From Paracoccus shanxieyensis (GTDB lineage Bacteria > Pseudomonadota > Alphaproteobacteria > Rhodobacterales > Rhodobacteraceae), in contig NZ_WMII01000001.1 in assembly GCF_009711265.1 (NCBI RefSeq), forward strand, positions 62,001 to 126,000: DNA of 64,000 nt. Reading direction: 5' to 3'. The position numbers were made by a program, and so were the translations under genes. Below are positions 1 to 13,538 of this stretch, piece by piece (position 1 is the first letter of the stretch; every line of letters starts with the position of its first letter). A model generated the notes under the pieces. The model was not told the DNA's origin. It searched no databases and saw nothing but the letters and a program-made list of their open reading frames with translations.

Positions 1-1
1 G

Positions 2-568
2 GCCGCGCGGCCCGATGCCGTGATCCTGCGCCCGTCGATCATCTTCGGCTCGGACGACAATTTCTTCAACCGCATCGCCAGCATGACGCGCTTCGGGCCG
101 GTGCTGATGGTGCCGGGGGCCGATACGCCGGTGCAGCCGGTCTATGTGATGGACGTGGCCAATGCCGCCGCGATGGCCGCCGAGGGCAAGGCCGAGGCCG
201 GGATCTACGAACTGGGCGGCCCGGATGTGATGACCATGCGCGAGGTGGCCAGGCTGGTCCTGCAGGCCACGGGTCGCCGCCGCGCGGTGATGGCGCTGCC
301 CGGTCCGCTGGGCGGCGGGCTGGCCGCGGTGCTGGATACGGTGCAGACCGTCAGCGGCGGGCTGCTGACCAACCGCGTTCTGACGCGCGACCAATTGCGA
401 TCGCTGAAGGCTCCGAACCGAGTCGGCGACAGCGCCAAGACCCTGGAGACCCTGGGTATCGAGCCGACCGCCGCCCCGGCGGTCATTAACGAGTATCTGT
501 GGCGCTTCCGTCCCTCGGGTCAGTATGAGGCGATGACGGCGTCCGCCAAGAACCTGCGCCGGAGCTGA
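2..568 (+). CDS. Complex I NDUFA9-like NAD(P)-binding protein, 3-prime part only
   Basis: The reading frame is already open at base 2 and ends with TGA at 566-568, so the N-terminus with the dinucleotide-binding Rossmann motif lies outside the window. The visible 188 residues carry the stretch [13 protein letters not shown] followed by DNFFNR, typical of the atypical short-chain dehydrogenase family related to the mitochondrial complex I accessory subunit NDUFA9. A GTG at 20 lies inside this conserved block and is not the true start. The stop overlaps the uppP start (TGATG), so the two are probably cotranscribed. Bacterial members are probably NAD(P)-binding proteins tied to the respiratory chain or quinone metabolism; the exact role is not known from the sequence. 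Confidence 0.85.
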   Translation, partial: AARPDAVILRPSIIFGSDDNFFNRIASMTRFGPVLMVPGADTPVQPVYVMDVANAAAMAAEGKAEAGIYELGGPDVMTMREVARLVLQATGRRRAVMALPGPLGGGLAAVLDTVQTVSGGLLTNRVLTRDQLRSLKAPNRVGDSAKTLETLGIEPTAAPAVINEYLWRFRPSGQYEAMTASAKNLRRS

Positions 569-1371
569 TGGAACATAATACGATTGTCGCCGCGATCCTT
601 GGTCTGCTGGAAGGCTTGACCGAGTTCATTCCCGTATCCTCGACCGGCCACCTGCTGCTGGCCGGGCATTTTCTGGGCTTCGATTCGCCCGGCCGCGCCT
701 TCGAGGTGCTGATTCAGGCCGGGGCCATTCTGGCCATCCTTGGCGTCTATGCCACGCGCCTGTGGCAGATCTTTTCGACCGCAGGCAGCGATCCGCGTTC
801 GCGCCGGTTCATCCTTGCGGTTCTGGTGGCCTTCCTGCCCGCCGTCATCATCGGCGTCATGGCGCATGGCATCATCAAGAACATCCTGTTTGAAACGCCC
901 ATGCTGGTTGCGGTGATGCTGATCATCGGCGGCTTCATCCTGCTATGGGTGGACCGCATGGACATCACCCCGCGCTATCACGCCGCCGAGGACATCCCGG
1001 TCGGCACCGCTTTCAAGATCGGGCTGATCCAGTGTCTGGCGATGATTCCCGGCGTGTCGCGGTCGGGATCGACCATCACGGGTGCGCTGCTTCTGGGCGC
1101 GGACAAGCGCGCTGCCGCCGAATTCAGCTTTTTTCTGTCCATGCCGACCATGCTGGGCGCGTTCTGCTATGATCTTTACAAGAACAAGGACATTCTGGAC
1201 GCAGCAGCGCTGGGAAACATCGTCGTCGGCTTTATCGGCGCGTTCATCTCGGCTGTCATCGTGGTGCGTTGGTTGCTGAACTATGTCTCGGCGCATGGCT
1301 ATGCCTTCTTCGCCTGGTGGCGAATCATCGTCGGAAGCGTGGCTTTGCTGGCTCTGCTGGCTGGTTGGTAA
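568..1371 (+). CDS. uppP: Undecaprenyl-diphosphatase UppP (BacA)
   Basis: This integral membrane enzyme dephosphorylates undecaprenyl diphosphate to recycle the lipid carrier for peptidoglycan and other envelope polymers. The 267-residue length is normal for the family. Both family motifs are visible: the glutamate-rich first motif around residues 15-28 ([14 protein letters not shown]) and the phosphate-binding PGVSRSGST at about 161-169. The rest is hydrophobic with several membrane spans. The ATG at 568 overlaps the TGA of the upstream NDUFA9-like gene, which supports translational coupling and fixes the start. An inverted repeat begins 4 bases after the stop. Confidence 0.96.
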   Translation: MEHNTIVAAILGLLEGLTEFIPVSSTGHLLLAGHFLGFDSPGRAFEVLIQAGAILAILGVYATRLWQIFSTAGSDPRSRRFILAVLVAFLPAVIIGVMAHGIIKNILFETPMLVAVMLIIGGFILLWVDRMDITPRYHAAEDIPVGTAFKIGLIQCLAMIPGVSRSGSTITGALLLGADKRAAAEFSFFLSMPTMLGAFCYDLYKNKDILDAAALGNIVVGFIGAFISAVIVVRWLLNYVSAHGYAFFAWWRIIVGSVALLALLAGW

Positions 1372-1375
1372 ACGA

Positions 1376-1448
1376 TGCTGACCTAAATTCGCGAACTGAA
1401 GGTGCCATTTTACGCTATCGCAGGTTAAAATCCGCATTTAGGTCAGCA
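1376..1448. repeat. 73-bp MITE-like element with 13-bp perfect inverted ends
   Basis: TGCTGACCTAAAT at 1376-1388 is repeated as its exact reverse complement at 1436-1448. Inside, ATTTTA and TAAAAT form a second, nested inverted repeat. The element fills most of the 150-bp gap between uppP and gltD and is less GC-rich than its surroundings. It could be a miniature or remnant transposable element, or an RNA hairpin acting as a terminator. No clear target-site duplication is visible (left flank ends ACGA, right flank begins CGGT). Confidence 0.6.
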
Positions 1449-1521
1449 CGGTTGACTTTTAATCATCTTCGCCCTGTCTTATCAGGCTTTCAGTAAGCCT
1501 CGCTAGGAAGGACGCGCAGCC

Positions 1522-3003
1522 ATGGCCACGCAGAAGATGCTCAAGTTCGTCACCCTGGGTCGGGAAATGCCCGAAAAGCGTGACGCGGCAGACCGCTCGG
1601 GCGATTTCCACGAGATCTATCGCGAATACGCCGCCGCCAAGGCGACCGAGCAGGCCAGCCGGTGCAGCCAATGCGGCGTGCCCTATTGCCAGTCGCATTG
1701 CCCGCTGCACAACAACATCCCCGACTGGCTGCGCCTGACCGCCGAAGGCCGGACGCAGGAAGCCTATCTGCGCAGTCAGGAAACCAACACCTTCCCGGAA
1801 ATCTGTGGCCGCATCTGCCCGCAGGACCGCCTGTGCGAAGGCAATTGCGTCATCGAACAATCCGGCCATGGCACCGTCACCATCGGCGCGATCGAGAAAT
1901 ATATCACCGACACCGCGTGGGAAAATGGCTGGGTCAAACCGGCAGCGCCCGCGCAGGAACGCGCGGAATCCGTGGGCATCATCGGTGCGGGTCCGGGCGG
2001 GCTGGCAGCGGCGGACCGGCTGCGGCGCATGGGCTTTCAGGTCACGGTCTATGACCGCCACGACCGCGCGGGCGGGCTGCTGATCTATGGCATCCCCGGC
2101 TTCAAGCTGGAAAAGGACGTGGTGGAACGCCGCACCCAGCAACTGATCGACGGCGGCGTCGAATTCGTGCTGAACACCGATGTCGGCGTCGACCTCAGCT
2201 TTGATGCCATTCGCGGCAAGCATGATGCCGTGCTGATCGCCACGGGCGTCTACAAAACCCGCGATCTGGATCTGGACAATGCCGCGGCCAAGGGCGTGGT
2301 GCGGGCGCTGGATTACCTGACCGCCTCGAACCGGGTCGATCTGGGCGATGAGATCCCGGATTACGAAGACGGCGAGCTGAACGCCAAGGGCAAGCGCGTC
2401 GTCGTGATCGGCGGCGGCGACACCGCCATGGACTGCGTGCGCACCGCCATCCGTCAGGGCGCGCAATCGGTGAAATGCCTGTATCGCCGCGACCGTGCCA
2501 ACATGCCGGGCAGCCAGCGCGAAGTGCAGAACGCCGAGGAAGAAGGCGTCGAATTCGTCTGGCTGTCCGCCCCCGGCGCATTTGCGGGCCATGTCACCGG
2601 CGAGGCGAAGGCCGCGCAGGAAATCGACGTGGCCGAAACAGCCATCGCCTCGGTCCGCATCCAGAAGATGCGGCTGGGCGCACCGGACGTGTCCGGCCGC
2701 CGCTCGCCCGAACTGATCGAGGGTGCGGATTACGACGAACCGGCCGAACTGGTCATCAAGGCGCTTGGCTTCGAGCCCGAGGAACTGCCCCGCCTGTGGG
2801 GCGTCGAGGGGCTGGAGACGACGCGCTTGGGCACGATCCGCGCCGATTACCAGACGCATCAGACCAGCCTGCCCGGCGTCTTTGCCGTGGGTGACATCGT
2901 GCGCGGTGCCTCGCTGGTGGTCTGGGCCATCCGCGACGGTCGCGAAGCGGCCGACAGCATCATGGGCTATCTGTCCGGCGCAGCCCGCGTCGCGGCGGAA
3001 TAA
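1522..3003 (+). CDS. gltD: Glutamate synthase (NADPH) small subunit GltD
   Basis: The beta subunit of NADPH-GOGAT oxidises NADPH and passes electrons through iron-sulfur clusters to the large subunit, which makes glutamate from 2-oxoglutarate and glutamine. The 493 residues match the family. The N-terminal ferredoxin-like domain has eight cysteines at 48, 51, 56, 60 and 95, 99, 105, 109. A first dinucleotide fold (GAGPGG, near 155-160) would bind FAD and a second (VVVIGGGDTAMDC, about 293-305) NADPH; the C-terminus keeps VFAVGD. A good ribosome site (AGGAAGG, 1505-1511) precedes the ATG. gltB follows after one exported-protein gene, all in the same direction. Confidence 0.96.
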   Translation: MATQKMLKFVTLGREMPEKRDAADRSGDFHEIYREYAAAKATEQASRCSQCGVPYCQSHCPLHNNIPDWLRLTAEGRTQEAYLRSQETNTFPEICGRICPQDRLCEGNCVIEQSGHGTVTIGAIEKYITDTAWENGWVKPAAPAQERAESVGIIGAGPGGLAAADRLRRMGFQVTVYDRHDRAGGLLIYGIPGFKLEKDVVERRTQQLIDGGVEFVLNTDVGVDLSFDAIRGKHDAVLIATGVYKTRDLDLDNAAAKGVVRALDYLTASNRVDLGDEIPDYEDGELNAKGKRVVVIGGGDTAMDCVRTAIRQGAQSVKCLYRRDRANMPGSQREVQNAEEEGVEFVWLSAPGAFAGHVTGEAKAAQEIDVAETAIASVRIQKMRLGAPDVSGRRSPELIEGADYDEPAELVIKALGFEPEELPRLWGVEGLETTRLGTIRADYQTHQTSLPGVFAVGDIVRGASLVVWAIRDGREAADSIMGYLSGAARVAAE

Positions 3004-3017
3004 AGGGGATGACCGCG

Positions 3018-3799
3018 ATGCACGATCCGTGCACCCGGCCTGGCCCGCGCGCGGCGGGACTGCGGGCATGGCTGCGGGCATGGCCCCTTGCCGTGGCGGC
3101 GGGCCTGCTGACCTGTCAGGCCCTGCCGGCGCTCGCCGCCGATTTCATCCCGCCCGAAGGCTGCCGTCTGGAACTGACGATCCAGAACCGCAGCTGCACC
3201 GTGGCCCAGCATTACCGCTGCTCGGGCGATGCGCCGGGCGATCAGTGGGTGACCTATTTCACGCCCGAGGGGCAGACCTACCAGTCGCGGATCGATAAGG
3301 AAACGCGCTGGATGGAAAGCACCAATCTGCGCGATGGCATCGTCGACACGCTGGAAGACGACGCCAAGGACCACGCCTCGTTCAGCACGCTGCTGCAGAC
3401 CGGCACGGACAGTTTCGATTTCTGGACCCGCAGCAATACCGGCGAACGGCTGCACCATGTCGGGCAGGACGACCTGACCGGCGAAAAGGTCCAGATCGAC
3501 GGCGTTCCGCTTGAGGTGACGCGCTTCAAGCTGACCACCTACAGCGAGGCCGGCGACGTTCTGATCGAACGCGAAGGCCAGCAATTCGTCAGCCGCGCTC
3601 AGGGCCGCTTCTATGGCGGGATCGAGCAGTCCAGCGACTGGACCGGCAGACGGGAAAGCACGAATGACAGCCCGGTGACGTTTTCGTTCCCCGGACAGCC
3701 CGGCTTCGGATCGACCAAGCCGGAATATGATTGCGACCTGCAGATGGTGCACGGCCCCGCCGGCACCCCTAGGCAGCTTTTGAAGGAGGCACGCAGCTG

Positions 3800-3800
<1 letters not shown>
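3018..3800 (+). CDS. Conserved exported protein between gltD and gltB
   Basis: About 260 residues with a long signal peptide: an arginine-containing N-region, a hydrophobic core (about WPLAVAAGLL) and a likely cleavage after PALAA, giving a mature secreted or periplasmic protein. The mature part begins near DFIPPEGC and has cysteines near its start (CRLEL, SCTVAQ, YRCSG) and one near the end (YDCDLQ), which could form disulfides. No catalytic motif was recognised. An ATG at 3009 is possible, but GGGG at 3005-3008 is better placed for the ATG at 3018. The TGA overlaps the gltB ATG. I recall similar exported proteins in this position in Rhodobacterales; the function is unknown. Confidence 0.75.
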
Positions 3801-8332
<4,532 letters not shown>

Positions 8333-8335
8333 ACC

Positions 8336-8359
8336 AAAAGGGGCCGCAAGGCCCCTTTT
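8336..8359. terminator. Intrinsic terminator, bidirectional, between gltB and a convergent gene
   Basis: A perfect 10-bp stem (AAAAGGGGCC / GGCCCCTTTT) with a GCAA tetraloop lies 4 bases after the gltB stop. It has A and T runs on both sides, so it can stop transcription from either strand. It also abuts the stop of the minus-strand gene ending at 8359. Confidence 0.92.
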
Positions 8360-8979
8360 CAATTGGGATGGTCGGTTTCGATCCGGTCGAGGCGCCTTTG
8401 CTGGAAGATCTTGGCATCGAAGATCTCGACCCGCTCGGCCAGAACGCCCATGCGCGTGCCCTTGCCAAAGACCACGATCTGCGCCCCCGGATACAGCGTG
8501 TCCCGCAGGCTGTCGGGAAAGCTGCACAGCCAACCTGCCGGATGCAACCGTATTGGTCGGGGACATCTTGTGGCACGCTGAGGCAGGTCTTTGACCGTGA
8601 ACACGATGCCTATGGGCCGGCCCGCCAACCAAGCGGCCGCATAGGGCAGTTGATAGGCCGCCAGACCGCCTGCCAAGAACAGGACCGGGCTCAGCAGCAA
8701 GGGATGGATGCGGCGGCTGCCTGCCGGCACGGCATCACGCGGCAGCAAGGCGACAAGGACCAGCCACGCAACGGCCCCAGCAATCGCCGCATAAATCACC
8801 GGCTTCATGCTTCTCACGATCCATTCAGGCGAGGCGACGAACCGCCCGAACTTTGGCATGAAAGCGAAGATGATCAGCAGCGCCAAGCCGCCCAGAAAGG
8901 CGCGCACGGCCCGTGAGTGTGTCACCGATTTTCCCGATATGATCTGTCCCAAGATCAGACGCTTGCGGCACAGATGCAA
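8359..8979 (-). CDS. Hypothetical membrane protein
   Basis: Predicted 206 residues with about three hydrophobic segments: near 25-42 (VRAFLGGLALLIIFAFM), 60-80 (VIYAAIAGAVAWLVLVALL) and 94-118 (LLLSPVLFLAGGLAAYQL). These are followed by a polar C-terminal domain of about 80 residues ending in charged residues. No family was recognised. A GTG 18 codons into the frame, just before THSRAVRAF, may be the real start, since no convincing ribosome site precedes the upstream ATG. It converges with gltB and shares its terminator. It might belong with the next minus-strand gene, which ends 5 bases upstream. Confidence 0.55.
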   Translation of the reverse strand: MHLCRKRLILGQIISGKSVTHSRAVRAFLGGLALLIIFAFMPKFGRFVASPEWIVRSMKPVIYAAIAGAVAWLVLVALLPRDAVPAGSRRIHPLLLSPVLFLAGGLAAYQLPYAAAWLAGRPIGIVFTVKDLPQRATRCPRPIRLHPAGWLCSFPDSLRDTLYPGAQIVVFGKGTRMGVLAERVEIFDAKIFQQRRLDRIETDHPN

Positions 8980-8983
8980 CCCG

Positions 8984-9394
8984 CTATGCCGGGCGATATT
9001 CCGTCTCTAGCCGATAGGCCTTTTTCGGTCCGGCCACGTCATGGGTGATCCGCAGGCGATCCGGCGCGATCAGATAGGTTGTGTCGTAATCGTCCGCGAT
9101 GCACAGATGATGCCCCGCCCCTTGCCAGACATCGCCCCGCCGCGACAGCGTGACGGCGTGAAACAGCCGCATGTCGCTGAAAAACGCGGTCAGCCTGTCA
9201 TTCTGCACGCGATACACATAGTCGCGGAAAAACATCGAGCTGGCGCCGTTCTGAAAGGTGATGCGCCCTTCCTCGTGATAGTGCAGCGTGCCGTCCGGGG
9301 CGGGCGCAAAGCGGGCCGTGCCGGTAAAGCGCTCGCCGGTCGAGGCGCTGCGGCTGAAGCGCCAGTCCCGGGCCAATAGCTCGTGCAGTTCCAT
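8984..9394 (-). CDS. DUF6314 family protein
   Basis: A 136-residue protein starting MELHELLARDW. The pattern of an aromatic-rich beta-sheet protein, with GTARFAPAPDGTLHYHEEG, MFFRDYVYRV and GAGHHLCIADDYDTTY, matches what I know of the DUF6314 family, common in alphaproteobacteria and of unknown function. It has no signal peptide or membrane segment, so it is probably cytoplasmic. A GGGGG run lies about 5 bases before the chosen ATG; longer readings of this frame run into non-family sequence. It is transcribed divergently from the cation efflux gene. Confidence 0.75.
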   Translation of the reverse strand: MELHELLARDWRFSRSASTGERFTGTARFAPAPDGTLHYHEEGRITFQNGASSMFFRDYVYRVQNDRLTAFFSDMRLFHAVTLSRRGDVWQGAGHHLCIADDYDTTYLIAPDRLRITHDVAGPKKAYRLETEYRPA

Positions 9395-9506
9395 CGCGTC
9401 CCCCGCCAATGGCCAAGGTGTCGCCCATGGCGCGCGCGGGCGCAAGGCATTGGCCCGGCATTCGCACCGGGCTAGAAAGCCTGCAAGGATTCGCAAAGGA
9501 GGCCCC

Positions 9507-10400
9507 ATGCGCCTGTCCCGCACCGAACGGATCGCCATTGGCAGCATCGTCATCGGGCTGGTCGTTCTGGGCCTGAAGACGCTGGCATGGCGGCTGACCG
9601 GATCGGTCGCGCTGATGTCGGACGCTCTGGAAAGCATCGTCAATGTCGCGACCGCGCTGGCGGCGCTGATCGCCATCCGCATCGCCGCCCGCCCCGCAGA
9701 CCGCGAACATCCCTGGGGCCATCACAAGGCGGAATTCTTCAGCGCCGTGCTGGAGGGGGTGATGATCATCGTCGCCGCCCTGCTGATCCTGCGCGAGGCA
9801 TGGCATGGCTTTCAGAACCCGCGGATGCTGGATGCGCCTTTGGGCGGTCTGGCGATCAACATGGCGGCCAGCGCGCTGAACGGCATCTGGTGCTGGGTGC
9901 TGATCACGCGTGGGCGGCTGCTGAAATCGCCCGCGCTGCTGGCGGACGGGCATCATCTGCTGTCGGATGTGGTGACCTCGGTCGGCGTGGTGATCGGCGT
10001 GGCGCTGGCCATCGTCACCGGCTGGGCCGTGCTGGACCCGGCTTTGGCCGCGCTGGTCGCCCTGAACATCCTGTGGTCGGGCTGGAAGGTGATGACCGCC
10101 TCGCTGTCGGGGCTGATGGATGAGGCGGTGGATGCGCCCACGCTGCAGGAAATCCGCAGCATCATCAGCGATCACGCGACCGGCGCGATCGAGGCGCATG
10201 ACATCCGCACCCGCCATGCCGGGCCAAAGACCTTCATCGACTTTCATCTGGTCGTCGACGGCACGATCAGCGTCAACGCCGCGCATGAAATCTGCGACCG
10301 GATCGAGGCGGCGCTGAAACGCAGGCTGCCCGAGGCGATGATCTCGATCCATGTCGAACCGGAACACAAGGCCAAGCATTCGGGCGTGGTGGTGATCTGA
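9507..10400 (+). CDS. Cation diffusion facilitator (CDF) family metal exporter
   Basis: A 297-residue inner-membrane protein expected to export divalent metal ions (zinc, iron, cobalt or manganese) in exchange for protons. It shows the CDF signature near the N-terminus (SDALESIVN, Asp39), a histidine-containing loop (EHPWGHHKAE, about 67-76) and the second metal site H150xxxD154 in HHLLSDVV. A soluble C-terminal domain of about 90 residues contains the ferredoxin-like CDF dimerisation region. The first-site aspartate pairs with an Ala-Leu sequence rather than the usual HSL, so metal choice cannot be read off. A strong AAAGGAGG at 9495-9502 fixes the ATG at 9507. Confidence 0.92.
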   Translation: MRLSRTERIAIGSIVIGLVVLGLKTLAWRLTGSVALMSDALESIVNVATALAALIAIRIAARPADREHPWGHHKAEFFSAVLEGVMIIVAALLILREAWHGFQNPRMLDAPLGGLAINMAASALNGIWCWVLITRGRLLKSPALLADGHHLLSDVVTSVGVVIGVALAIVTGWAVLDPALAALVALNILWSGWKVMTASLSGLMDEAVDAPTLQEIRSIISDHATGAIEAHDIRTRHAGPKTFIDFHLVVDGTISVNAAHEICDRIEAALKRRLPEAMISIHVEPEHKAKHSGVVVI

Positions 10401-10468
10401 ACCGGCTGAATCTGCACATTTTCTTCATACATTCCTGATCTTTCTGTCAAACTGGGCTGCTACCGCCG

Positions 10469-10484
10469 GGCATGAATTCATGCC
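10469..10484. promoter_or_regulatory. 16-bp perfect palindrome before the phytase-like gene
   Basis: GGCATGAATTCATGCC is perfectly self-complementary and ends 2-3 bases before the ribosome site (CAGGAGAG) of the phytase-like gene. It could be a repressor operator or a hairpin near the translation start. A single CTGTCA half-site resembling a Pho box lies at 10444-10449, but no proper second half is present. Confidence 0.4.
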
Positions 10485-10499
10485 TCAGGAGAGCCGAAG

Positions 10500-11843
10500 A
10501 TGCGCCTTACCCTTGCCCTGCTTGCCACATGTGCCGCCCTGCCCGCCCATGCAGAAGAGACGTTTCCCGCTACGCTGGCCGGCCATGCCTGGCTGCCCGC
10601 GCTGACCCTGGTGACCCCGCCCGCCGACGCGCCGCGCGATGCGTGGCTGTCGGGCAAGTTCACCGGCAAGACCCGCAACGACAGCGCGATGAGCGCGCCA
10701 GCCGATACCGGCAAGAATTATGGCAACCACCCCACCGACCTGTCCCTGCCCTTCATCGGGCAGCCGGTGCAGGGCATGTCGGGCTTTGCCATGAACCGCG
10801 CCGAGGATGGCAGCATCTATACGCTGACCGACAACGGCTTCGGCTCCAAGATCAACAGCCCCGACGCCCTGCTGTTCTTTCACCGCATGAACCCCGATTT
10901 CACCACCGGCAAGGTCCAGCGGCTGGAAACCGTGTTTCTGCGCGACCCTGACCACAAGGTGCCCTTCCGCATCGCCTATGAAGGCACCGAAGGCCGCTAT
11001 CTGACCGGCGCGGATTTCGACCCGGAAAGCATTCAGGTCCTGAATGACGAAATCTGGATCGGCGATGAATTCGGCCCCTATATCATCCGCGCTACCGCCG
11101 ATGGCCGGGTGATCTCGGTGCATCAGACCATGCTGGACGGCGTGGCGCTGAACGGTCCCGACACGCCCGGCACGGTGGTTCCGGCGGCGCCGGGCAAGGA
11201 TTTCCGCGTCCAGCGCTCGGGCGGGTATGAGGGCATGGCGCTGCAGCCGGACACCAACCTGCTGTGGGCGATGCTGGAAAAGCCGCTACTGGGCGATGAC
11301 GGCACGCCCGAGGGCGATTTCCTGCGCGTGATGACCTTCGATCCCGCCTCGGCCGACTGGACCGGCGATAGCTTCCGCTTCAAGCTGGCCGAGGGCGCGG
11401 TGGCGATCGGCGATTTCAACTTCATCGACGCCACCCGTGCGCTGGTGATCGAACGCGATGCGGGCGAAGGCGATGCCGCGCTGGCCTGTGCCGAAGGTGC
11501 GACCGATACCTCGGCCTGCTATCCGATGCCCGCGAAGGTCAAGAACATCGTTCTGGTCGACACCGCCGACCGCGACGCCGAGGGCTATATCCGCCGCATC
11601 GGCCATATCGACCTGATGAACATCGCCGATCCCGACGGCAAAGCACCCGAAGGGATGAAGCCCGCAGAAGGCCCCTTCACCTTCCCGTTCCAGACCATCG
11701 AAGATGTCATGCGCGTCGATGACACCCACATCATCGTCGCCAATGACAACAACCTGCCCTTCTCGGGCGGGCGCGAGATCGGCAAGGCCGCGAATAACGA
11801 ATTCATCCTGCTGTCCGTGCCCGAACTTCTTGCAGCGCATTGA
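10500..11843 (+). CDS. Exported phytase-like esterase (phytase-like beta-propeller family)
   Basis: A 447-residue secreted protein with a clear signal peptide (LALLATCAALPAHA, cleavage near residue 18). The mature part matches the esterase-like activity of phytase family (PF13449): repeated beta-propeller blades, with GMSGFAMNRAEDGSIYTLTDNG, FDPESIQVLNDEIWIGDEFGP and IVANDNNLPFSGGR as typical stretches rich in acidic and asparagine residues. Family members hydrolyse phosphate esters or are propellers of unknown substrate. The alkaline phosphatase gene follows on the same strand after a hairpin, so both may take part in scavenging organic phosphate in the periplasm. The start has a GGAGAG ribosome site at a good distance. 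Confidence 0.85.
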   Translation: MRLTLALLATCAALPAHAEETFPATLAGHAWLPALTLVTPPADAPRDAWLSGKFTGKTRNDSAMSAPADTGKNYGNHPTDLSLPFIGQPVQGMSGFAMNRAEDGSIYTLTDNGFGSKINSPDALLFFHRMNPDFTTGKVQRLETVFLRDPDHKVPFRIAYEGTEGRYLTGADFDPESIQVLNDEIWIGDEFGPYIIRATADGRVISVHQTMLDGVALNGPDTPGTVVPAAPGKDFRVQRSGGYEGMALQPDTNLLWAMLEKPLLGDDGTPEGDFLRVMTFDPASADWTGDSFRFKLAEGAVAIGDFNFIDATRALVIERDAGEGDAALACAEGATDTSACYPMPAKVKNIVLVDTADRDAEGYIRRIGHIDLMNIADPDGKAPEGMKPAEGPFTFPFQTIEDVMRVDDTHIIVANDNNLPFSGGREIGKAANNEFILLSVPELLAAH

Positions 11844-11861
11844 TCTGACAGGTTTGTCTGT

Positions 11862-11887
11862 GGCGGGGCGATTTGCGTCCCGCCTTT
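11862..11887 (+). terminator. Probable terminator after the phytase-like gene
   Basis: GGCGGGGCG and CGTCCCGCC form a 9-bp stem (one G-T pair) with an ATTTG loop, followed by TTT. It lies 19 bases after the stop and would separate this gene from alkaline phosphatase. Confidence 0.65.
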
Positions 11888-11962
11888 CACGGCGACGTTA
11901 CACAAGCCGACTAGATCGGCCCCGATAGAAAACCAGCCCCCCATAATTCGGAAGGACAGTCC

Positions 11963-13465
11963 ATGGCCCATATCCTCCGCTCGCTGACCCTTGGCGCATC
12001 CGTGCTGAGCATCGCCTCGGCCGCGATGGCTCAGGAAACCGTCATGCAGTCGCAAGACAGCTATTACACCGCCGCGCAGGCCGAACTGGCCCGCAAGATC
12101 GCCGATGAGCCGAATACCGGCCGCGCCAAGAACGTCGTTCTGTTCGTCGTCGACGGCCTGTCGATCCCGACCATCACCGCCTCGCGCATCTATGAAGGCC
12201 AGCTTCGTGGCGTGGACGGGGAATCGAACAGCCTGTCGTTTGAACGCCTGCTGCCCTATGTCGCGCTGTCCAAGACCTATACCCATGACGCGCAGGTCGC
12301 GGATTCGGCGCCGACCGCCACCGCCATGGTCTCGGGCGTGAAATCCGTCAACGGCACCATCGGCGTGACGCAGGCGATCCAGCCCGATGTCTGCGCCAGC
12401 CAAAAAGGTGCGGAAGTCACCACGATCTTTGAACAGGCCGAAGCTGCCGGTCTGGCGACGGGCATCGTCTCGACCGCCCGCATCACCCATGCGACGCCTG
12501 CCGCCACCTATGCCAAGGTCGCGGGCCGCGACTGGGAAAGCAATGCCGACCTGACCGAGGAAGCCGTGCAGAACGGCTGCAAGGACATCGCCGCACAGCT
12601 GATCGACTGGCCTGCCGGTGACGGGTTCGAGGTCGTCATGGGCGGCGGTCGCGGCAACTTCATGACCACCGAGCAGAAAGACCCCGAGGATGAGACCAAG
12701 ACCGGCTCGCGCACCGATGGCCGTGATCTGATCGCCGAATGGCAGGCCAAGCACAATGACGGTGCCTATGTCTGGAACAAGGAAGGCTTCGACGCGCTGA
12801 ACCTTGAAAACACCAACAAGGTGTTTGCGCTGTTCAACCGCAGCCACATGCAATACGACGCCGACCGCGAAAAGGATGCCGGAGGCGAGCCCTCGCTGGC
12901 GGAAATGGCCGTCACCTCGCTGGACGTTCTGTCCAAGAACGACAAGGGCTATGTGCTGATGATCGAAGGTGGCCGCGTGGACCACGCCCATCACGCAGGC
13001 AATGCCGCCCGCGCGCTGACCGACACCATCGCCGTCGCCAAAGCCGTCGATGCAGTGTTTGAAAAGATCAATCCCGAAGAAACGCTGGTCATCCTGACCG
13101 CCGATCACAGCCACGTCTTTTCCATCGCGGGCTATCCCAAGCGCAACAACCCGATCCTTGGCATCGCGGGCACCGGCGATGACAACAAGCCCTATACCAC
13201 GCTGGGCTATATGAACGGTCCGGGCGCGAAACTGGACGAACCCCGCGCGGATCTGTCCGGCGTCGACACCACCGATATCGACTTCCTGCAGCAGGCGCTG
13301 GTGCCGCTGGGCGAAAGCGAAACCCATGCCGGCGACGATGTGGCGATCTTCGCGCAGGGGCCGTGGGCGCATCTGTTCCACGGCGTCGTCGAACAGAACC
13401 TGATCTATCACGTCATCGCCCATGCCACCGACATGGCGAACCGCGCGGCGGCTGATCAGAACTGA
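11963..13465 (+). CDS. Alkaline phosphatase
   Basis: A 500-residue periplasmic phosphomonoesterase with a signal peptide ending in ASAAMAQ. It belongs to the classic metal-dependent alkaline phosphatase family: Asp64 in VVDGLSIP binds metal, Ser115 in DSAPTATAM is the predicted nucleophile, and GGRVDHAHH (Asp340, His341, His344) and TADHSHVF (Asp381, His382) provide zinc ligands. It releases phosphate from organic esters, normally under phosphate limitation. GGAAGGA just before the ATG is a good ribosome site. I could not find a convincing Pho box in the 119-bp upstream gap. It is followed by its own terminator. Confidence 0.95.
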   Translation: MAHILRSLTLGASVLSIASAAMAQETVMQSQDSYYTAAQAELARKIADEPNTGRAKNVVLFVVDGLSIPTITASRIYEGQLRGVDGESNSLSFERLLPYVALSKTYTHDAQVADSAPTATAMVSGVKSVNGTIGVTQAIQPDVCASQKGAEVTTIFEQAEAAGLATGIVSTARITHATPAATYAKVAGRDWESNADLTEEAVQNGCKDIAAQLIDWPAGDGFEVVMGGGRGNFMTTEQKDPEDETKTGSRTDGRDLIAEWQAKHNDGAYVWNKEGFDALNLENTNKVFALFNRSHMQYDADREKDAGGEPSLAEMAVTSLDVLSKNDKGYVLMIEGGRVDHAHHAGNAARALTDTIAVAKAVDAVFEKINPEETLVILTADHSHVFSIAGYPKRNNPILGIAGTGDDNKPYTTLGYMNGPGAKLDEPRADLSGVDTTDIDFLQQALVPLGESETHAGDDVAIFAQGPWAHLFHGVVEQNLIYHVIAHATDMANRAAADQN

Positions 13466-13489
13466 CACGCCGCATCCGATGCGACAAAG

Positions 13490-13512
13490 GCCGCCGGAGC
13501 ATCTCCGGCGGC
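13490..13512 (+). terminator. Terminator after alkaline phosphatase
   Basis: A 10-bp GC-rich stem (GCCGCCGGAG / CTCCGGCGGC) with a CAT loop, followed by TTCCCCTTTC. A small perfect palindrome CGCATCCGATGCG lies just upstream at 13471-13483. Confidence 0.8.
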
Positions 13513-13538
13513 TTCCCCTTTCAAGACAGGAACGCAGG

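Noticed and set aside
10401..10499. Pho box upstream of the phytase-like gene
   Set aside because: Only one CTGTCA half-site is present; the second half does not match.
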